From Palaemon carinicauda (lineage: Eukaryota > Arthropoda > Malacostraca > Decapoda > Palaemonidae): a stretch of DNA of 64,000 nt. Below are positions 1 through 11,909 of this stretch, piece after piece. How positions within the stretch are numbered: position 1 is the stretch's first letter; every line of letters begins with the position of its first letter. Made by a program: the position numbers and the translations under genes. The DNA lies in assembly GCF_036898095.1 (NCBI RefSeq), contig NC_090767.1, positions 31,692,352-31,756,351 on the forward strand, in the 5' to 3' direction. The notes under the pieces were generated by a model that saw nothing but the letters and a program-made list of their open reading frames with translations, did not search any database and was not told the origin of the DNA.

Positions 1-1933
1 CCCTGCTGCCGGCCACCACTCGTAGCGACCGGCAGACAATGGCGTGATAATAGCCGGCCGGCTAAGGTATACAACCGATGCCGGCCGGCAGCAAAAGAAC
101 CAGAGAACTCCGACTGCTCGCCTGCCGGCCACTTATGCCGGCAGCCAGCTAGGGTACAACACTAGAAGAAAACGGACTGGATGCCGGGATAAGAGACTGT
201 ACTACCTCAAAGCCCGGCAACCCGAAAGAGTGCACATAAGGAAGGGGAGAATATAATTTCAGGCTTCCTGACCAATGCCATCTGGCTCTACAGACAAACA
301 TGGATGAGGGACCAAGAGAGGTCCGGGCAGCACTCAAAGCAGAAGACCTTTACCGGCCGGCACACTCTGCCGGCCGGCAAGGGACTGAGTCAACTCCACA
401 TCCTAACCTATGCTAGGTACAGATGTAGAATGACGGACAATAATGTAACGGCTAGGCCATTACAGAGGAAAGAGGGGGAAGGGACGAAGAGGGTCCTACC
501 AACCTTGCTTTAGTAATGAATCACCCGCAGCCAAGAAAACTCATCTTAGCCTAAGGGAGATCCGAGGAGGGAGGCCAGCAATACTTGTCAACCCCCACGG
601 AACCAAATCAAGGAAGGTGTTGCTATTCCCAGAAAAAGGATCTTATCCTCGACACCGAGAACAGCAACACTGGACTAGTCTGCTAGATCATAAGAAGAAG
701 GAATCATCTCGTACAGAAACCTTCGAAAATGACCTTAGGAGGCTAAGCCTCCTATGTCTGTGTCAGTCTAGCGAGGGAGTCTCAACCACAAGCCAGACAT
801 AAACAGACTCAGACTAAGAACTCTGATGTTCTGCCCCCTCTCCGAAGCCAGACTTACTGGAAACAGGAAGGAACAGCAACACCCTAATATAGTTGTATCG
901 AAAGTTAATTCAGATAAACCACTAGGGTTAAGCCCAAGGCTTAAACAGAGGGAAAGGGATTGCACACCTTCTCCGAAGAGAAGAGAGCAACCGGGGAGTG
1001 TGAGAAAGTATACTAAGGCCCCATAGGCAACTTAGCCTAGGCGCCAAGAGAATCGATTACCTAAATCACCGAAACTCACTCGTATACTATCTTGGAAGAA
1101 ATCAATATAATCTTAAATGTATAAAACTGCCTAAAGCTTCAATAAAATTTTAAAACACTCGGAAATCTGAATATCATGCAGGAAAGTACTAGGGACAAAC
1201 GACTAGGCTACACGCTCTAGCGTAGGCCAGAATCGGCGAATCCTTTGCCAAGACAAACAATACTAAAAGCATCATATAAGGAAATCATATGTAACGCTAA
1301 ACAGCTATAATTATCAAAGCGAAACAGCCGGGAACGTAGCTCTGGCTAACTAAATAACTCATACCTAGTGAGCGACAGCGTCCAGGATGCCTCCGGTAGG
1401 CAACAGCTCTTGTAACAAAGATATTACTATTAATCACTTTAAAAATTACCAAGAGCCTACATTTATACATAAAAGAAATAATACTCAACTTGTCAGAAGC
1501 AGAAGAAGTTGGAGAAAGCATAATAAATCGATTAAATCAAAGAATTTGCGAGAAAAAACACCGAGTGGTTAAGCTACGCAAAAAGGAATACAGATGGCGC
1601 CGTGAGCGGCGCAATGCACGCTTACGAAACGGGAGAGGAGAGATACCTTGCGAGCGGCTTTCCTTTTCTTTCTCGTTTTCGTTTTCTTACCAATGGACCC
1701 CTTCGAAGTGTTATCTCTGTTCGGGGTGCAGATTGCCATGTGGCGTGTCAAGAATATGTCCTCTGATATTTCGCGATATCCCTGGTTCTTTTATTAAGGA
1801 TATTCGCTCCAGGAGTTAGAATTCTGGGTACCTTAAGGTAAATTCTCTGGGAATATCGCCGTAGTTGTAATATACCCAAGGAAGCTACCCTATAGGAACT
1901 TCCATCAGGACGACATGGCTTGAGCCCAAAAAA
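1..1933 (-). mobile_element. DIRS-like retrotransposon copy A, 5' UTR and 5' terminal repeat only
   Basis: The last 230 bases (about 1700-1933) align with the right end of the complete DIRS element at 34604: the same succession of GGGGTGCAGAT, ATGTGGCGTGT, a TTCTCTGG..ATATCCC block, CCAAGGAAGCTAC, the ATCAGGACG box and a terminal GCTTGAGCCCAAAAAA. 1318-1400 also resembles 33970-34070 of that element. Orientation is therefore minus, with the body lying beyond the window start. The copy is a divergent subfamily: its leader is unusually GC-rich and carries repeated GCCGGCCGGC palindromes. No coding frame is recognisable in it. The terminal A-run abuts Gypsy coding sequence directly, so the copy probably inserted into that Gypsy element. 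Confidence 0.75.
52..380. repeat. Cluster of GCCGGCCGGC palindromes in the DIRS copy A leader
   Basis: The 10-bp palindrome GCCGGCCGGC (or CCGGCCGGC) occurs near 53, 81, 353 and 369, with partial copies (CTGCCGGCCAC) near 6 and 121. Elsewhere in this AT-rich window the motif is absent. The homologous leader of the complete DIRS element at 33600-33660 has only degenerate GTCGGCA-type versions. It may form hairpins in the leader RNA, but its role is unknown. Confidence 0.7.
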
Positions 1934-1937
1934 AATA

Positions 1938-4900
1938 AGTACACAAATCCTCAAATTAAGCATAAGTACAATTGTGCCAAGGAAATAAAAGAATGCAGGT
2001 ATTGTGGCAGGACTCATAAAATTAGGATGTCCCCAGCATATGGTCAAGTGTGTGCCAAATGTAAGAGAAAGAATCATTATGCTAAACAGTGTAATACTAA
2101 TTGGAACTCTGAAAAAGTGAAAACTTGTGAAGAGAATGAGGACAGTGATAGTGACCTTCAGCAAATTAGCACAATAAATGAATCGATAGGAAACATTTCT
2201 ATGTCTCATGAGAGAAAGCAGTATGTAACCATAACTGTAAATCAGCAAGAAATAAATTTTCAGATTGATTCCGGTGCTACATGCAATGTTTTGAGTGTTA
2301 GAGAATTGAAGCGTTTGATTGGCAATGATAAGTTAGATATTGGTGATAGCATCAAACTGAAAGTGTTTAATAATAAAACAATCAAGACTATTGGAATTAA
2401 AACTCTAATGTGTGAAAGGAAAGGAAAGCAGTATAAACTTAATTTCTATGTAGTGAAGGAAAATGTTTCTTCTGTAATAGGTTATGAGGATGGACAGAGA
2501 CTGAAATTGATCAAAATTCTTGTGAATGATAACCCAAGTGCTAAGCAAGAAATAAATGAGGTTTCTCCGAAAGTGTTAGATAAAAACAAGATTATTTCTG
2601 ATTTTCCTGATTTATTCGAAGGATTGGGGGAATTAGGACCTCCATATAAGATAAATATTGATGATACAGTGTCACCAGTGATCCATGCTCCAAGAAAAGT
2701 TCCTTTTGCCCTTGAGAGAAAATTGAAGCAGCAGTTAAGTAGTATGGAAGGTACCATTATTGAAAAGGTCTCAGAACCTACAAATTGGGTTTCTAGCATG
2801 GTTTTAGTAACAAAACCTAATTCAGATTTAAGGATTTGTTTAGATCCTACAGATCTGAACAAAGCTATCAGGAGACCCCATTATCCACTTCCAACAATTG
2901 AGGAAATTTTACCAAGATTGGGTAAAGCTAAAATATTTTCAGTACTTGATGCAAAGAACGGATTTTGGCAAGTGCAACTTGACAAAGAGTCAAGTTATTT
3001 TACTATATTTAATACGCCTTTTGGTAGGTATAGATGGAAGAGAATGCCTTTTGGTATATCATCGGCACCAGAAGAGTACCAGAGACGAATGCATGATGCC
3101 TTACATAATTTAGATGGCATAGAAGTAATAGCAGACGATATCCTAGTTTATGGCAAAGGAAATACTGATCAGGAAGCTTTGGAAAACCATGATAAGAACC
3201 TATTAGCGTTACTACAAAGATGCCGAAAAGAAAACATCAAGTTAAATCAAGAGAAGATGAAATTACATGTGGCTGAAGTTAAGTACATTGGACATTTGCT
3301 AACAAAGGATGGTGTTTGTCCAGATCCAAAGAAAATTCAAGCTATTAATTGTCTGAAAGTGTCAAGTGATGTTAAAGCATTGAAAAGATTTCTAGGGATG
3401 GTTAATTATCTTTCAAAGTTTTTACCAAGGTTGTCAGAAGTAACTCAACCATTAAGAAATCGGGAAAAGAAAAATGTTGAATGGCAGTGGAACTCTTCTC
3501 ATGATGAAGCATTCTTCAAGATTAAGAAGCTAATTGTTGAAGCTCCTTGCTTAAAATATTTTGACAGTAATTGTAATGTGTCTTTGCAGTGTGATGCTTC
3601 AATGTCAGGATTAGGTGCTGTCCTAATGCAAAACGGTCATCCAGCGGCTTATGCTTCTAAATCTTTAACTGAAACAGAACAGCGATATGCTCAAATAGAA
3701 AAAGAGATGTTAGCCATTGTTTTTGCAGCGTAACGTTTTGATCAATACCTTTATGGTAAAGATGTTATTGTAGAAACTGATCACAAACCTTTGGAAAGTA
3801 TTTTTAAGAAACCATTAATGAAATGTCCCAAGAGGTTACAAAGTATGTTATTGCAATTGCAGAAGTTTAATTTGAGTGTTAAGTATAAACCAGGTAGTAA
3901 AATGTATATAGAAGATACATTGAGTAGAGATTTCTTGTCGAATACATTTTCAGGTGCTGATAAATCTGATGTAATTGCATTATTTGAAGAGGTTGGTAAT
4001 GTAAATATGACAGAACATGTTGCTGTGACAAATGAAAGACTTGAGGATATTAGACAAAAGACCATAAGTGATATTGCATTGCAAACATTAAAAGAAACAA
4101 TTCTAAAAGGTTGGCCCACTCATTGTATAGAGGTTCCTGAAACCATAAGATCTTTTTTTAAATTTAGGGATGAATTTACTATTGATAATGATATAATATT
4201 TAGAGGTAATTGCATTGTAGTCCCATCATGTTTAAGGTCTTACATGCTGAAACAAATTCATTATGCTCACAATGGGATTGAAGCTACTGTTAGATATGGT
4301 AGATATATATTGTTCTGGCTTGGCATGAGTGCAGATATAAAGAATTATGTTTCTTCTTGTGTGGTATGTAATAAGTATGGTAGTAAACAAACCAAGGAAT
4401 CCTTAAATTCACATGATTTTCCTTCTAGGCCTTGGTCTAAAATTGGAATGGATATTTTTAGTGTTGGCAATTGTAACTATTTGATTTTGGTAAATTATTA
4501 TTCATCATATTTTGAGATAAATTCATTGGAAAATATGTTAGCGTCAAATGTTGTAAGCAAGTTAAGGAGTCATTTTTCACGCTAGGGTATACCAGACATT
4601 GTAGTAAGTGACTGTGGCTCACAATTTACATAAAGTGAATTTCAAACTTTTGTAAAGAAATGGTCATTTAAACATGTAAAATCATCCCTTTACCACCACT
4701 AGCCAAATGGCAAAGCTGAAAATGCAGTAAAAATAATGAAGCAGTTGTTCACAAAATCAAAGGAGGATGGCCATGATCGTTTATTAGCACTTCTTGAATG
4801 GAGAAACACTCCAACTGAGGGATTTAACTCTTCACCTGCTCAAAGATTTTTTGGTAGAAGAACTAAAAGTCAATTACCTATAACAGAAAATTTACTTAAA

Positions 4901-5323
4901 CCCAAGATTGTTGATGGGGTACCAGAAGTTCAAACTAAAAAATTGATTAGGCAAGCTAAATATTATAACAGATCATGTAAGAATTTAGTCTCATTAAAAC
5001 CAGGTGATGTCATCCGTGTACAACCAGTTCCAGGAAACAAGGAATGGAAGAAAGGTAAGGTAATAAAAGAGGTTGCAAAAAGGAAATACAAAATAGAAGT
5101 AGAAGGCAAAGTATATTTTAGAAATCGTAAATTTTTGAGAAAGACATCAGAGACAGTAACTGATAATTATATCGATTCTGATATTGAAATTGAAACTGAT
5201 GTAAATACGAATGATGTTGCAAATAAATCTTTTATAATTCCTGAAGCTGATAACTTAGAATCACATAGAACCAGAAGTGGTCGTGTTGTAAGGAAACCTC
5301 AATATCTTGAGGATTATTTGTGA
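1938..5323 (+). pseudogene. pol: Gypsy-1 gag-pol polyprotein (zinc knuckle, PR, RT, RH, IN), disrupted
   Basis: The frame opens upstream of the first ATG (2027) with a CRYCGRTH knuckle half, followed by the CCHC knuckle CAKCKRKNHYAKQC. Protease has the active-site triplet DSGAT (about 2270). RT shows LDAKNGFWQV, the FGRYRWKRMPFG block and the catalytic IADD (about 3136). RNase H begins QCDASMSGLG. Integrase has the CVVC half of its zinc finger and MDIF and VSDCGSQF core segments. The C terminus runs to a stop at 5321. The frame is interrupted by TAA at 3731 in RNase H, TAG at 4583, TAA at about 4630 and TAG at about 4700 in the integrase core. It otherwise stays in one frame, which suggests decay by point mutation. 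It resembles K02A2.6-type Gypsy polyproteins from memory. Confidence 0.85.
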
Positions 5324-5420
5324 TAAATTTAAAGAGCCAATTAGGTATGTAGGATTAAATGTATGTTGCAGGGACCATTTATGTAGAAGAAAAGTTCTTC
5401 CAAGATTTTGTTGAGAAAAT

Positions 5421-5435
5421 GTAAAAGAAGGGAGA
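5421..5435 (+). promoter_or_regulatory. Polypurine tract of Gypsy-1
   Basis: The purine run AAAAGAAGGGAGA lies immediately 5' of TGTAACAACATG, the expected position of the plus-strand primer for reverse transcription. It sits about 110 bases after the pol stop codon. Confidence 0.65.
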
Positions 5436-5770
<335 letters not shown>

Positions 5771-5883
5771 TTTCTATGTATATGTGTAATAGAGTTTATG
5801 TGAATATTGTGCATAGAACCTACCTGGATTTTTCTGTTTCCCTGTTAATATTTTTTTTTTAAATTTTATTTCAATTTCAACAG

Positions 5884-5885
5884 AC

Positions 5886-5948
<63 letters not shown>

Positions 5949-6110
5949 GGATAGGGAAGTGGGGGAAATGGGGAAAGGAAGAGTACCCCTGGATACAATC
6001 CATTTTATAGCTCAAAGGCAGGTACTCGGGATGGGAAAGATTAAGGAAATAGGGAGAAGGAGAAGTAAAAAAGAAGAATAAAAGAGAGGGACAGACCCTC
6101 TTATGATATT
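5884..6110 (+). repeat. (AAT)n array plus a LINE 3'-tail-related repeat
   Basis: About 65 bases of AAT triplets, then AGGATAGGGAAGTGGGGG, GGAAGAGTACCCCTGGATAC and AGCTCAAAGGCAGGTACTCG. The same block occurs reversed at about 13575-13645 inside a Copia relic, and at 42766-42820 where it follows a LINE ORF2 C-terminus. The family is therefore probably a LINE 3' UTR or a SINE sharing that tail. Confidence 0.6.
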
Positions 6111-7616
6111 AGAGAATTGGTATTATTATTTGTTTCCTTAACAGACTTTTTAGTTATTATAGCAATTGTGATCTTTATTGATTTCAATCTTTAATATTGA
6201 GTTTTCCTATTGAAAAACAATAATAATACCCTGCAGTGGCATTGATTTAAATAAAACACAGCTTGTTTATTTCATAAAAAAGATTTCATTATCCTAAAAT
6301 AACCATAAGTTACCGAAAATAAATTAGGAGTTATACATTAAAAAATAAGAGCATAAATGCAATGGAAATTCATGTGTGGTCATTTTGACCGCTTGCTCAT
6401 TTTAGGGGGTTAACCGTCAGTGGCTGTTCTAGTGTTAAACATACACAAAATGTCTAATGTTAAGGGAAATATACCATGGAGTATATTAACAACACAAATT
6501 ACTATTCCAGTAATCACTAGAACATTACATCTCGTACGAAAAATAAAATGAGCTTACAAAAACATATAATAACATTACCTCTTTATTTACAGTGGGTATT
6601 AATACAGAAGCATATGATAGGATAATTCTACTCTGGAGAATTTCTGTTTCGATGAATCTGAGTGGGAACTAATTTTTCTTCCTTGAATGTCTTCCTACAA
6701 CATTCAACAAAGAATTAGCTGAGGGGGATAGGAGCACTCTATAATCAATGAAGGGCACAGCACCTTGGTAATGTCTTTGGTGATGAACTTCATAAACTTA
6801 ACTCTATTCTAGGAATAAGCTTTATCATCCGTCCAGAGACCTCAAATACTCCACATGTGACTAGATCATTTATATGCCTAACTTACTTTTCTTTACTAAA
6901 GCCATCTCACTTCTGGGCTCTGTTTTTGATCTGATATATTGGACAAGAGTTTACGTCAATATTATAGGAAGGTTAAAGATAAAAAGGATCTTTACCTTCG
7001 AAACACAAGAACGAACCTTACCATTGCTAATATCCCTTACCTAGATTACCCTCCTCAATATCTTGGGTTTAACTATCCCATAATAAATGCTTATATTACA
7101 AACATATCAAACAATTAGGTTTGGATTTTAGAGAATTGAATCTATGTTTTCGTATGTTCGTTTATCATAGTAACCAATGAAGTTAAAAGTTAGAAATGGA
7201 TGACTTGACCAACCAGGACTTCGATTTTCTATTATCACGAGGATCAGGAGTTGAAGAAAAAGAAAATAAAGATATTTAAGATTAGGAATTAGCTGGTAAA
7301 TAAGATTTAGGTAAAGCAAATGGAAGATTAAATCAGTATCATCGTATATATTTCAGTTGGTCAAGTAAAATTGAGGTACGATAAGTATTGAAGGTCAGAG
7401 GTGTCTGATTTCAGTTAGAGATTCCTCAGAATAGATACTAACTAGAACATCAGCTGGGCAAGGCCAACCCACCACTGTAGTGACCCATATCAGCAGCGGG
7501 ATTGATATACTTACAGGCCAATTCCAGGCAAACTAGTTACAACTTAAAAAGTCCGTAGGCAATGTAATCCTGGAAGTCTCATTGCTTTGAAAATTGAATA
7601 TCATCCATGACATTCT
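6111..7616. other. AT-rich region, no gene seen
   Basis: No long open frame with recognisable motifs on either strand. A segment near 7444-7485 (CCAACCCACCACTGTAGTG) resembles 17195-17220 and 57632-57655, indicating a dispersed short repeat. The rest is unassigned intergenic or decayed repeat sequence. Confidence 0.6.
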
Positions 7617-7824
7617 GGGGTGCCGGTTTAGTATGTGGCCTATCTTTCGAATATGGCCTACGAAATTCCATCTCCTTTTTGGTATGTGGCCTAACCTCAC
7701 CTAACCTTACCTAACTTAACCTAACCTAACTTTACCTAACCTAACTTAATATAGCCTAACAAGCCAGGTAGGGCAAATACTAAACCAAAATAACAAAGGT
7801 AGGCCACATACTAAACCGGCACCC
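7617..7824. mobile_element. 208-bp MITE-like element with 25-bp inverted ends
   Basis: The left end GGGTGCCGGTTTAGTATGTG (from 7618, continuing GCCTA) is an exact inverted copy of the right end at 7800-7824. Both ends are bordered by ATTCT (7612-7616 and 7825-7829), a candidate 5-bp target duplication. Inside are weaker second copies of the end (GGTATGTGGCCTAA at 7681, AGGGCAAATACTAAACC at 7770). The core is a degenerate CCTAA-type array at 7688-7762. No coding capacity, so it would be a non-autonomous DNA element. The superfamily cannot be assigned from these ends. Confidence 0.8.
7688..7762. repeat. Degenerate (CCTAA)n telomere-like array inside the MITE
   Basis: Repeated CCTAAC, CCTCA, CCTTA and CTTAA units of 5-6 bases. 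TTAGG/CCTAA is the canonical arthropod telomere repeat, so this is either an interstitial telomeric-like tract or chance expansion within the element. Confidence 0.6.
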
Positions 7825-8009
7825 ATTCTTCATAGCTTTCTTATTTTTCTGAAACATTTTACAATTCTGAAGTGTTCAAAATATTTCTAGATAACAAAAA
7901 AAGGTAAAAATCATGATCTAATAATATGAACTTCGTAGAAAAAATATTGGTTTAAAGATAAAATATAGATGAAAAATTTTTACATCCTAATAATTCTATT
8001 TTTTTTTAT
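7825..8009. other. AT-rich linker outside the left arm
   Basis: No features recognised. It is the last sequence before homology with the right arm begins near 8010 (ATATTGTCTTTAGCAAAAAT, matching the reverse complement of about 63640-63660). Confidence 0.5.
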
Positions 8010-8138
8010 ATTGTCTTTAGCAAAAATGATTGGAAGCAACTGAAATAATATTGATGTTTTTATAATTTTAATAAATTTCTGTCATGAGAAACTCTGAGCT
8101 GCCGAAGCAAGAGCCCGTCTACAGCATAAGGCTGAACA

Positions 8139-8422
8139 ATCTAACAAGCTATTAAGCAAGCCATGCTAGAACAAAATAAATTCATAAAAGGCATTCGTCG
8201 TCTTGATGAACTTTTTAAGATGGTGAATGACAAGTTGAATTTTATAACGATTTATTTGTAAGATTCTGAGTATTCTTTGTAATTATATGATTTCATCTTT
8301 ACTACCCGGCAGCAGCGCATGCCAAAGTCGGTTGTCCCCTTACCATAATGTAAATAAAGCCACCCCATATTGTGTGAAAAAACTATAGGGTCTTATTTTG
8401 TCATCCAAAACATATAACCTTA
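8139..8422. mobile_element. 284-bp left-arm-specific insertion with 8-bp flanking duplication
   Basis: GCTGAACA occurs at 8131-8138 and again at 8423-8430. The right arm has a single GCTGAACA at the matching position (reverse strand, near 63525) and lacks everything between. An 8-bp target duplication is typical of hAT elements, but the ends (ATCTAACAAG and AACCTTA) show no clear inverted repeat, so the class is unknown. Confidence 0.65.
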
Positions 8423-8439
8423 GCTGAACATCAAGATGT

Positions 8440-8637
8440 AATGACTGAGATGGTGTTTTTGTTGATCAAACTCAAGAAGGTAGATAAACAGTATCATAAA
8501 CGTCAACAGGTTATGGGCCAGACCAACAACAGTGAAATAAATCTCGTAAAAGATGGAAAATTTTTGGTAGAACAACATTGTTACTAAACTGATGACTACA
8601 CGAGTACTATGACGCAGCGAGGTACAAAAATTTTTAC
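8440..8637 (+). pseudogene. 5' fragment of Copia-like relic 1 (Gag-side)
   Basis: This short coding-like stretch reads MGQTNNSEINLVKDGKF with a stop soon after, and is matched by 63266-63480 in the right arm. It lies just outside an LTR retrotransposon whose other side (13014 onward) carries Copia protease and integrase. I infer that this is the upstream part of the same Copia element, split by the LTR insertion. No Gag motif is diagnostic, so the family assignment rests on position. Confidence 0.4.
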
Positions 8638-9012
8638 TAATCGTTTAACTTACTTGTCCAAAACCTGTCCTTTCATTTGCTGGCTCAACCACCTCGTGCC
8701 ACGTGGTGCAAACCTTTCCCACCGCCTGCTCACTTCCTTGTCCTTTAGTATCACCCTTATGTCTACCGACGTCTGCTACTGACTGTGCTCCTCTCGTATA
8801 ACTAGACTCTCCCCCAAGTGTACTGCTCATACACTTCTTACTGTATCAGTGTAAATTTTTAATTTTGTCTTTACCCGACTTGTGTGCAATGAACTCTTCC
8901 CTCTATCAATCCTTTCGTCATTCTACCTCCCCTCTTGACTCTGCTCAGGCACAATGGTTCCTTTTCCCTTAACTTTCTTCTCAAGCCAATGCAATTTATT
9001 AGTTCACAACCA
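8638..9012 (-). repeat. 3' LTR of the minus-strand Gypsy-like element
   Basis: Aligns with 12636-13013: shared CAACCxCCTCGTGCCA, TATGTCTACCGA, CTCATACACTT and TTTGTCTTTAC segments in the same order. On the minus strand it starts TG at 9012 (TGGTTGTGAACT). Confidence 0.75.
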
Positions 9013-9250
9013 CACTCCATCATGATTGAACTCAATCACTTCTTCCCGCTCATCAACACCACACAGACACAGTCCATACACTTTTGTATGCACCGCAAAA
9101 TAAGCAGACCTTTGGGGATCCTCATGCTGATCCTTTTCCAATACCTGTCGCACTTCATTCACTACTGTTTCATGAATATCATATTGAATTGTCAGTCGGG
9201 GCAGATCCACAAACTAATCCTAATCAACATCGTAATGGTAATTATCCTCA

Positions 9251-9730
9251 CTAGGTACTACATAAGCACAAATCAGTGATCTTAGGTCTCATACAAGCCG
9301 TGGTATTCCATCCATCTCTACTGCTGGAGGTGCGTGTCTCAGCATTAATTGAGGGTTTTACCCACACATCATCACAAACTTTATATGCTCCTGTAGCAAC
9401 CTGTTGCTGTCCTACTGTCTCACCTACCCCACACAACCTCACGACATATCCATAGAGCACATTTGCAGGAACAGTTTCTTCATCACAGTCCTCTTGTGGT
9501 GTGATATTATAGATATACACAGCCTCGCCTATTGAATGATGTTTCCCTGTAGCTATCACATTCACTGTCTTATGACATCTTTCTGCCACACCATTACCAG
9601 ATGCCACATAAGCACAACTGAACTTCACCTTCACATCCCTCTTAACAGTGAACTAAACAGACTCAGTGCTTTAGAAGGCTGTGCCATCATCTATCAATAT
9701 CTCTTCTGGGGCTCCACATTCAAAGAAAAT
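9251..9730 (-). pseudogene. Integrase C-terminal region of the Gypsy-like element
   Basis: The minus frame reads GNGVAERCHKTVNVIA, the distal integrase-core motif in which the catalytic Glu lies in GxxER, then EAVYIYNITP and VPANVLYGYVVRL. It ends with a basic, hydrophobic tail (VWVKPSINAETRTSSSRDGW) resembling the DNA-binding C-terminal segment of Metaviridae integrases. The upstream Asp motifs are not readable in frame. The block is partly retained in the right arm only at its extreme 3' end (62560-62660). Confidence 0.6.
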
Positions 9731-10269
9731 ATTTTCTAGCTGCTCTATTACACACTCACTAGTTTGCATACACAACCGGCACCATGTAGCAAATTACGAT
9801 GGACCAAAATCTATGACTGTCAGGTAATGCTACCTGTGATAGTGCATTATATCTATCTCTATCTGATACCACACCTTGACATCAATTCAAGCTTCCTTTA
9901 CTTCACTTCACCATTGCAGGGTCAATTTATTTAAACATTTCACTACCATTTACAACATCATGAACTTGACGACGGCTAACTTTAGCATTCTGTCTCCTTG
10001 AAAAATACAGGGTTCTATCTCATGGTACACCTGTCTTACCTGATTGTACACTGTATTTCCCACAGCAGCAAATAGCAATGACATCGCATCTGGCTTTCTC
10101 AATCATCTCTCTGGTACGCGAGTCAACGATTAAGCCTCGTTCTTATAAGAAGGGACCAGTGATATGGATATCAATAACTGGTTCTCTTTTACTAAAGCTG
10201 TCATTATTGCAACCCTTTGCCAAAATAATATTTAATCAGCTGCCTTTGATTTTAATCGGCCCTCTTCTG

Positions 10270-10467
10270 TCAATCCATCCGATATCCACTGATGCACAGT
10301 TGCAGAGTCAAATCTTTTCCCACTTCCTTTACTTCCCATAGTAGCACAAATTTCTTTCCATTTATTAACCCATCCAACTTAACCATGTCAACATCCTTGG
10401 CTTCATCCTTTCTCATCGAGCAAGCATCATCTACCATATATACACCGATCTCTAACACAGCACCCAC
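10270..10467 (-). pseudogene. RNase H-like fragment of the Gypsy-like element
   Basis: The minus frame contains VDDACSMRKDEAKDVDMVKLDGLING, matching the segment of Gypsy RNase H domains in which an acidic residue in a xINxAELDA context helps bind metal; here that position reads VKLD, so the acidic residue appears lost. It lies between RT (10709-11211) and integrase (9251) in the expected order. This is a short fragment and the assignment depends on context. Confidence 0.45.
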
Positions 10468-10708
10468 GGCCAGTGAACTCGCATCAACCCAGAGTGTCGC
10501 TGACCTTTTACCAGATTCCCATCTTTTTTTGCAGGATCACTTTTTCTCACAGCCGCTATTGTATCGCGGACAGACTTTAGGTCACTATATCATACCCCCA
10601 TGGTCTGATTCGCTTTTTGTTTGATATACCCCACACTTACTCGCAACCATCCACCCACAGGGTTATGACTAACTAGTTTCTCACACACAGAAAACATATC
10701 GGGAATTG

Positions 10709-11211
10709 TCACTTGGTCGGATACCTTTGGCACATTACCATTCCTACGCCACTACAACTTGTAATTCTCTCCCCACACTTGCAGTCCAAATGCTCACGTG
10801 CATTCCTGCATGTTTTCAAGCTGCTTAGATAAAAACCATATTTCTCCAAATGAATAATTATATATTTCACTACTACCGTATCCTCACGAACTAGTACATA
10901 ATCTAAATATGCGGACGTAGTATCGTCACGCACTACTCCAACACGTTATTAATCACCGCTTTCATCACCAGTGGGGCAACATTTAAGTCAAATCTAACTC
11001 TTATAAGGCAATACTGCTTACCTTCAAACATAACAGACTGGTATGGCCATAATCTCTCCTCCAATTGTATTTGAAAATAAACCCTGGCAAAAACAATCAA
11101 TGTTACATTGAGAACCCTCTTTCGCCATTCAAGTAGCTTGGTTGCGCATACATCCTGATCTTCTCTATGGGCATCAATGTAAGTATTGACTTCACGAAAG
11201 TCCACCACCAA
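10709..11211 (-). pseudogene. Reverse transcriptase fragment of the Gypsy-like element
   Basis: The minus strand reads VVDFREVNTYIDAH (RT motif around LDxRxLN), then ARVYFQIQLEE (the catalytic-Asp motif FSKIDLxxxYxQI, with Asp not present here), and YCLIRVRFDLNVAPLVMKAVINNVLE (the LPFGL-xxAP-xxF block). In a second frame it continues SAYLDYVLVREDTV, the strand containing the xxDD turn, here YLDYVLV. A stop and frame change separates the halves at about 10933. The loss of catalytic Asp residues makes it non-functional. Confidence 0.6.
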
Positions 11212-11541
11212 CCTCGCCTTATCCTAACTAGGCTGGATAACTGCCATCAACGGAATTAAGCCTTCAGCAGAGCCATTCTAACCCTTATCATACGACTGCT
11301 ATATCCACTCCTGCAATTCTTCCTCAGATCACTGTTGTGCCTCAGGTGGGACTTCATATTCCCATCTCATATTCTTCAGCAGTGCTAGCTCTTCATCGTC
11401 TCTCCATTTCCAGGACATCATCCAACACTTAGCCAAAGTATCAAACACTGTGCTGAAGTCTTGCTCATCCACTTGGAGCCCATCACTGCTATAGGTACTC
11501 AAACACAGGCCTGCTATTGCTGCGTTTATTCCAGGATGTAC

Positions 11542-11835
11542 TCAAAATATTACTGCTTTCTCAGTCATAGCCATCACTACTTTTATTTTCTTTATTGCAT
11601 CTATACACAAGACACTCGCAAACCAAAACAACTTCGTAGTTGATACGTTGGCATATACTTTCACCTCATCATTGCCCTTCACTGCCACATGTACCTTGTC
11701 TGTCCCTTGACTCTTCCAGATATCTGCAATTAGCGTCATGACATCGTTCATTTGCTGCCATCTCTTGCATCTAACTGCATTAACTATCACTTGTGTGCAT
11801 CCAATATCCACCATCGCTTTGCAATTTTTTTTCAA
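11542..11835 (-). pseudogene. Retropepsin-like protease fragment of the Gypsy-like element
   Basis: Minus frame of 97 residues beginning KKNCKAMVDIGCTQVIVNA. This is the hydrophobic-hydrophobic-Asp-x-Gly pattern of retroviral-type aspartic proteases, with IG where T/S-G is usual. It sits between Gag knuckles (12050) and RT (11211), as expected. No flap motif (ILG) is obvious. Confidence 0.5.
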
Positions 11836-11909
11836 TTCACTTGTAGGTTTTTTTCATGATAGAGCGCCTATAGTCTCCCAAGAAACCGAGCTGGAGCTGA
11901 AGCCAACTT

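Noticed and set aside
2482..2862. Antisense open frame across Gypsy-1
   Set aside because: It mirrors the RT coding strand and shows no motif of its own.
7688..7762. Ancient telomere fusion point
   Set aside because: The tract is short, degenerate and enclosed by inverted ends, so a mobile element explains it better.
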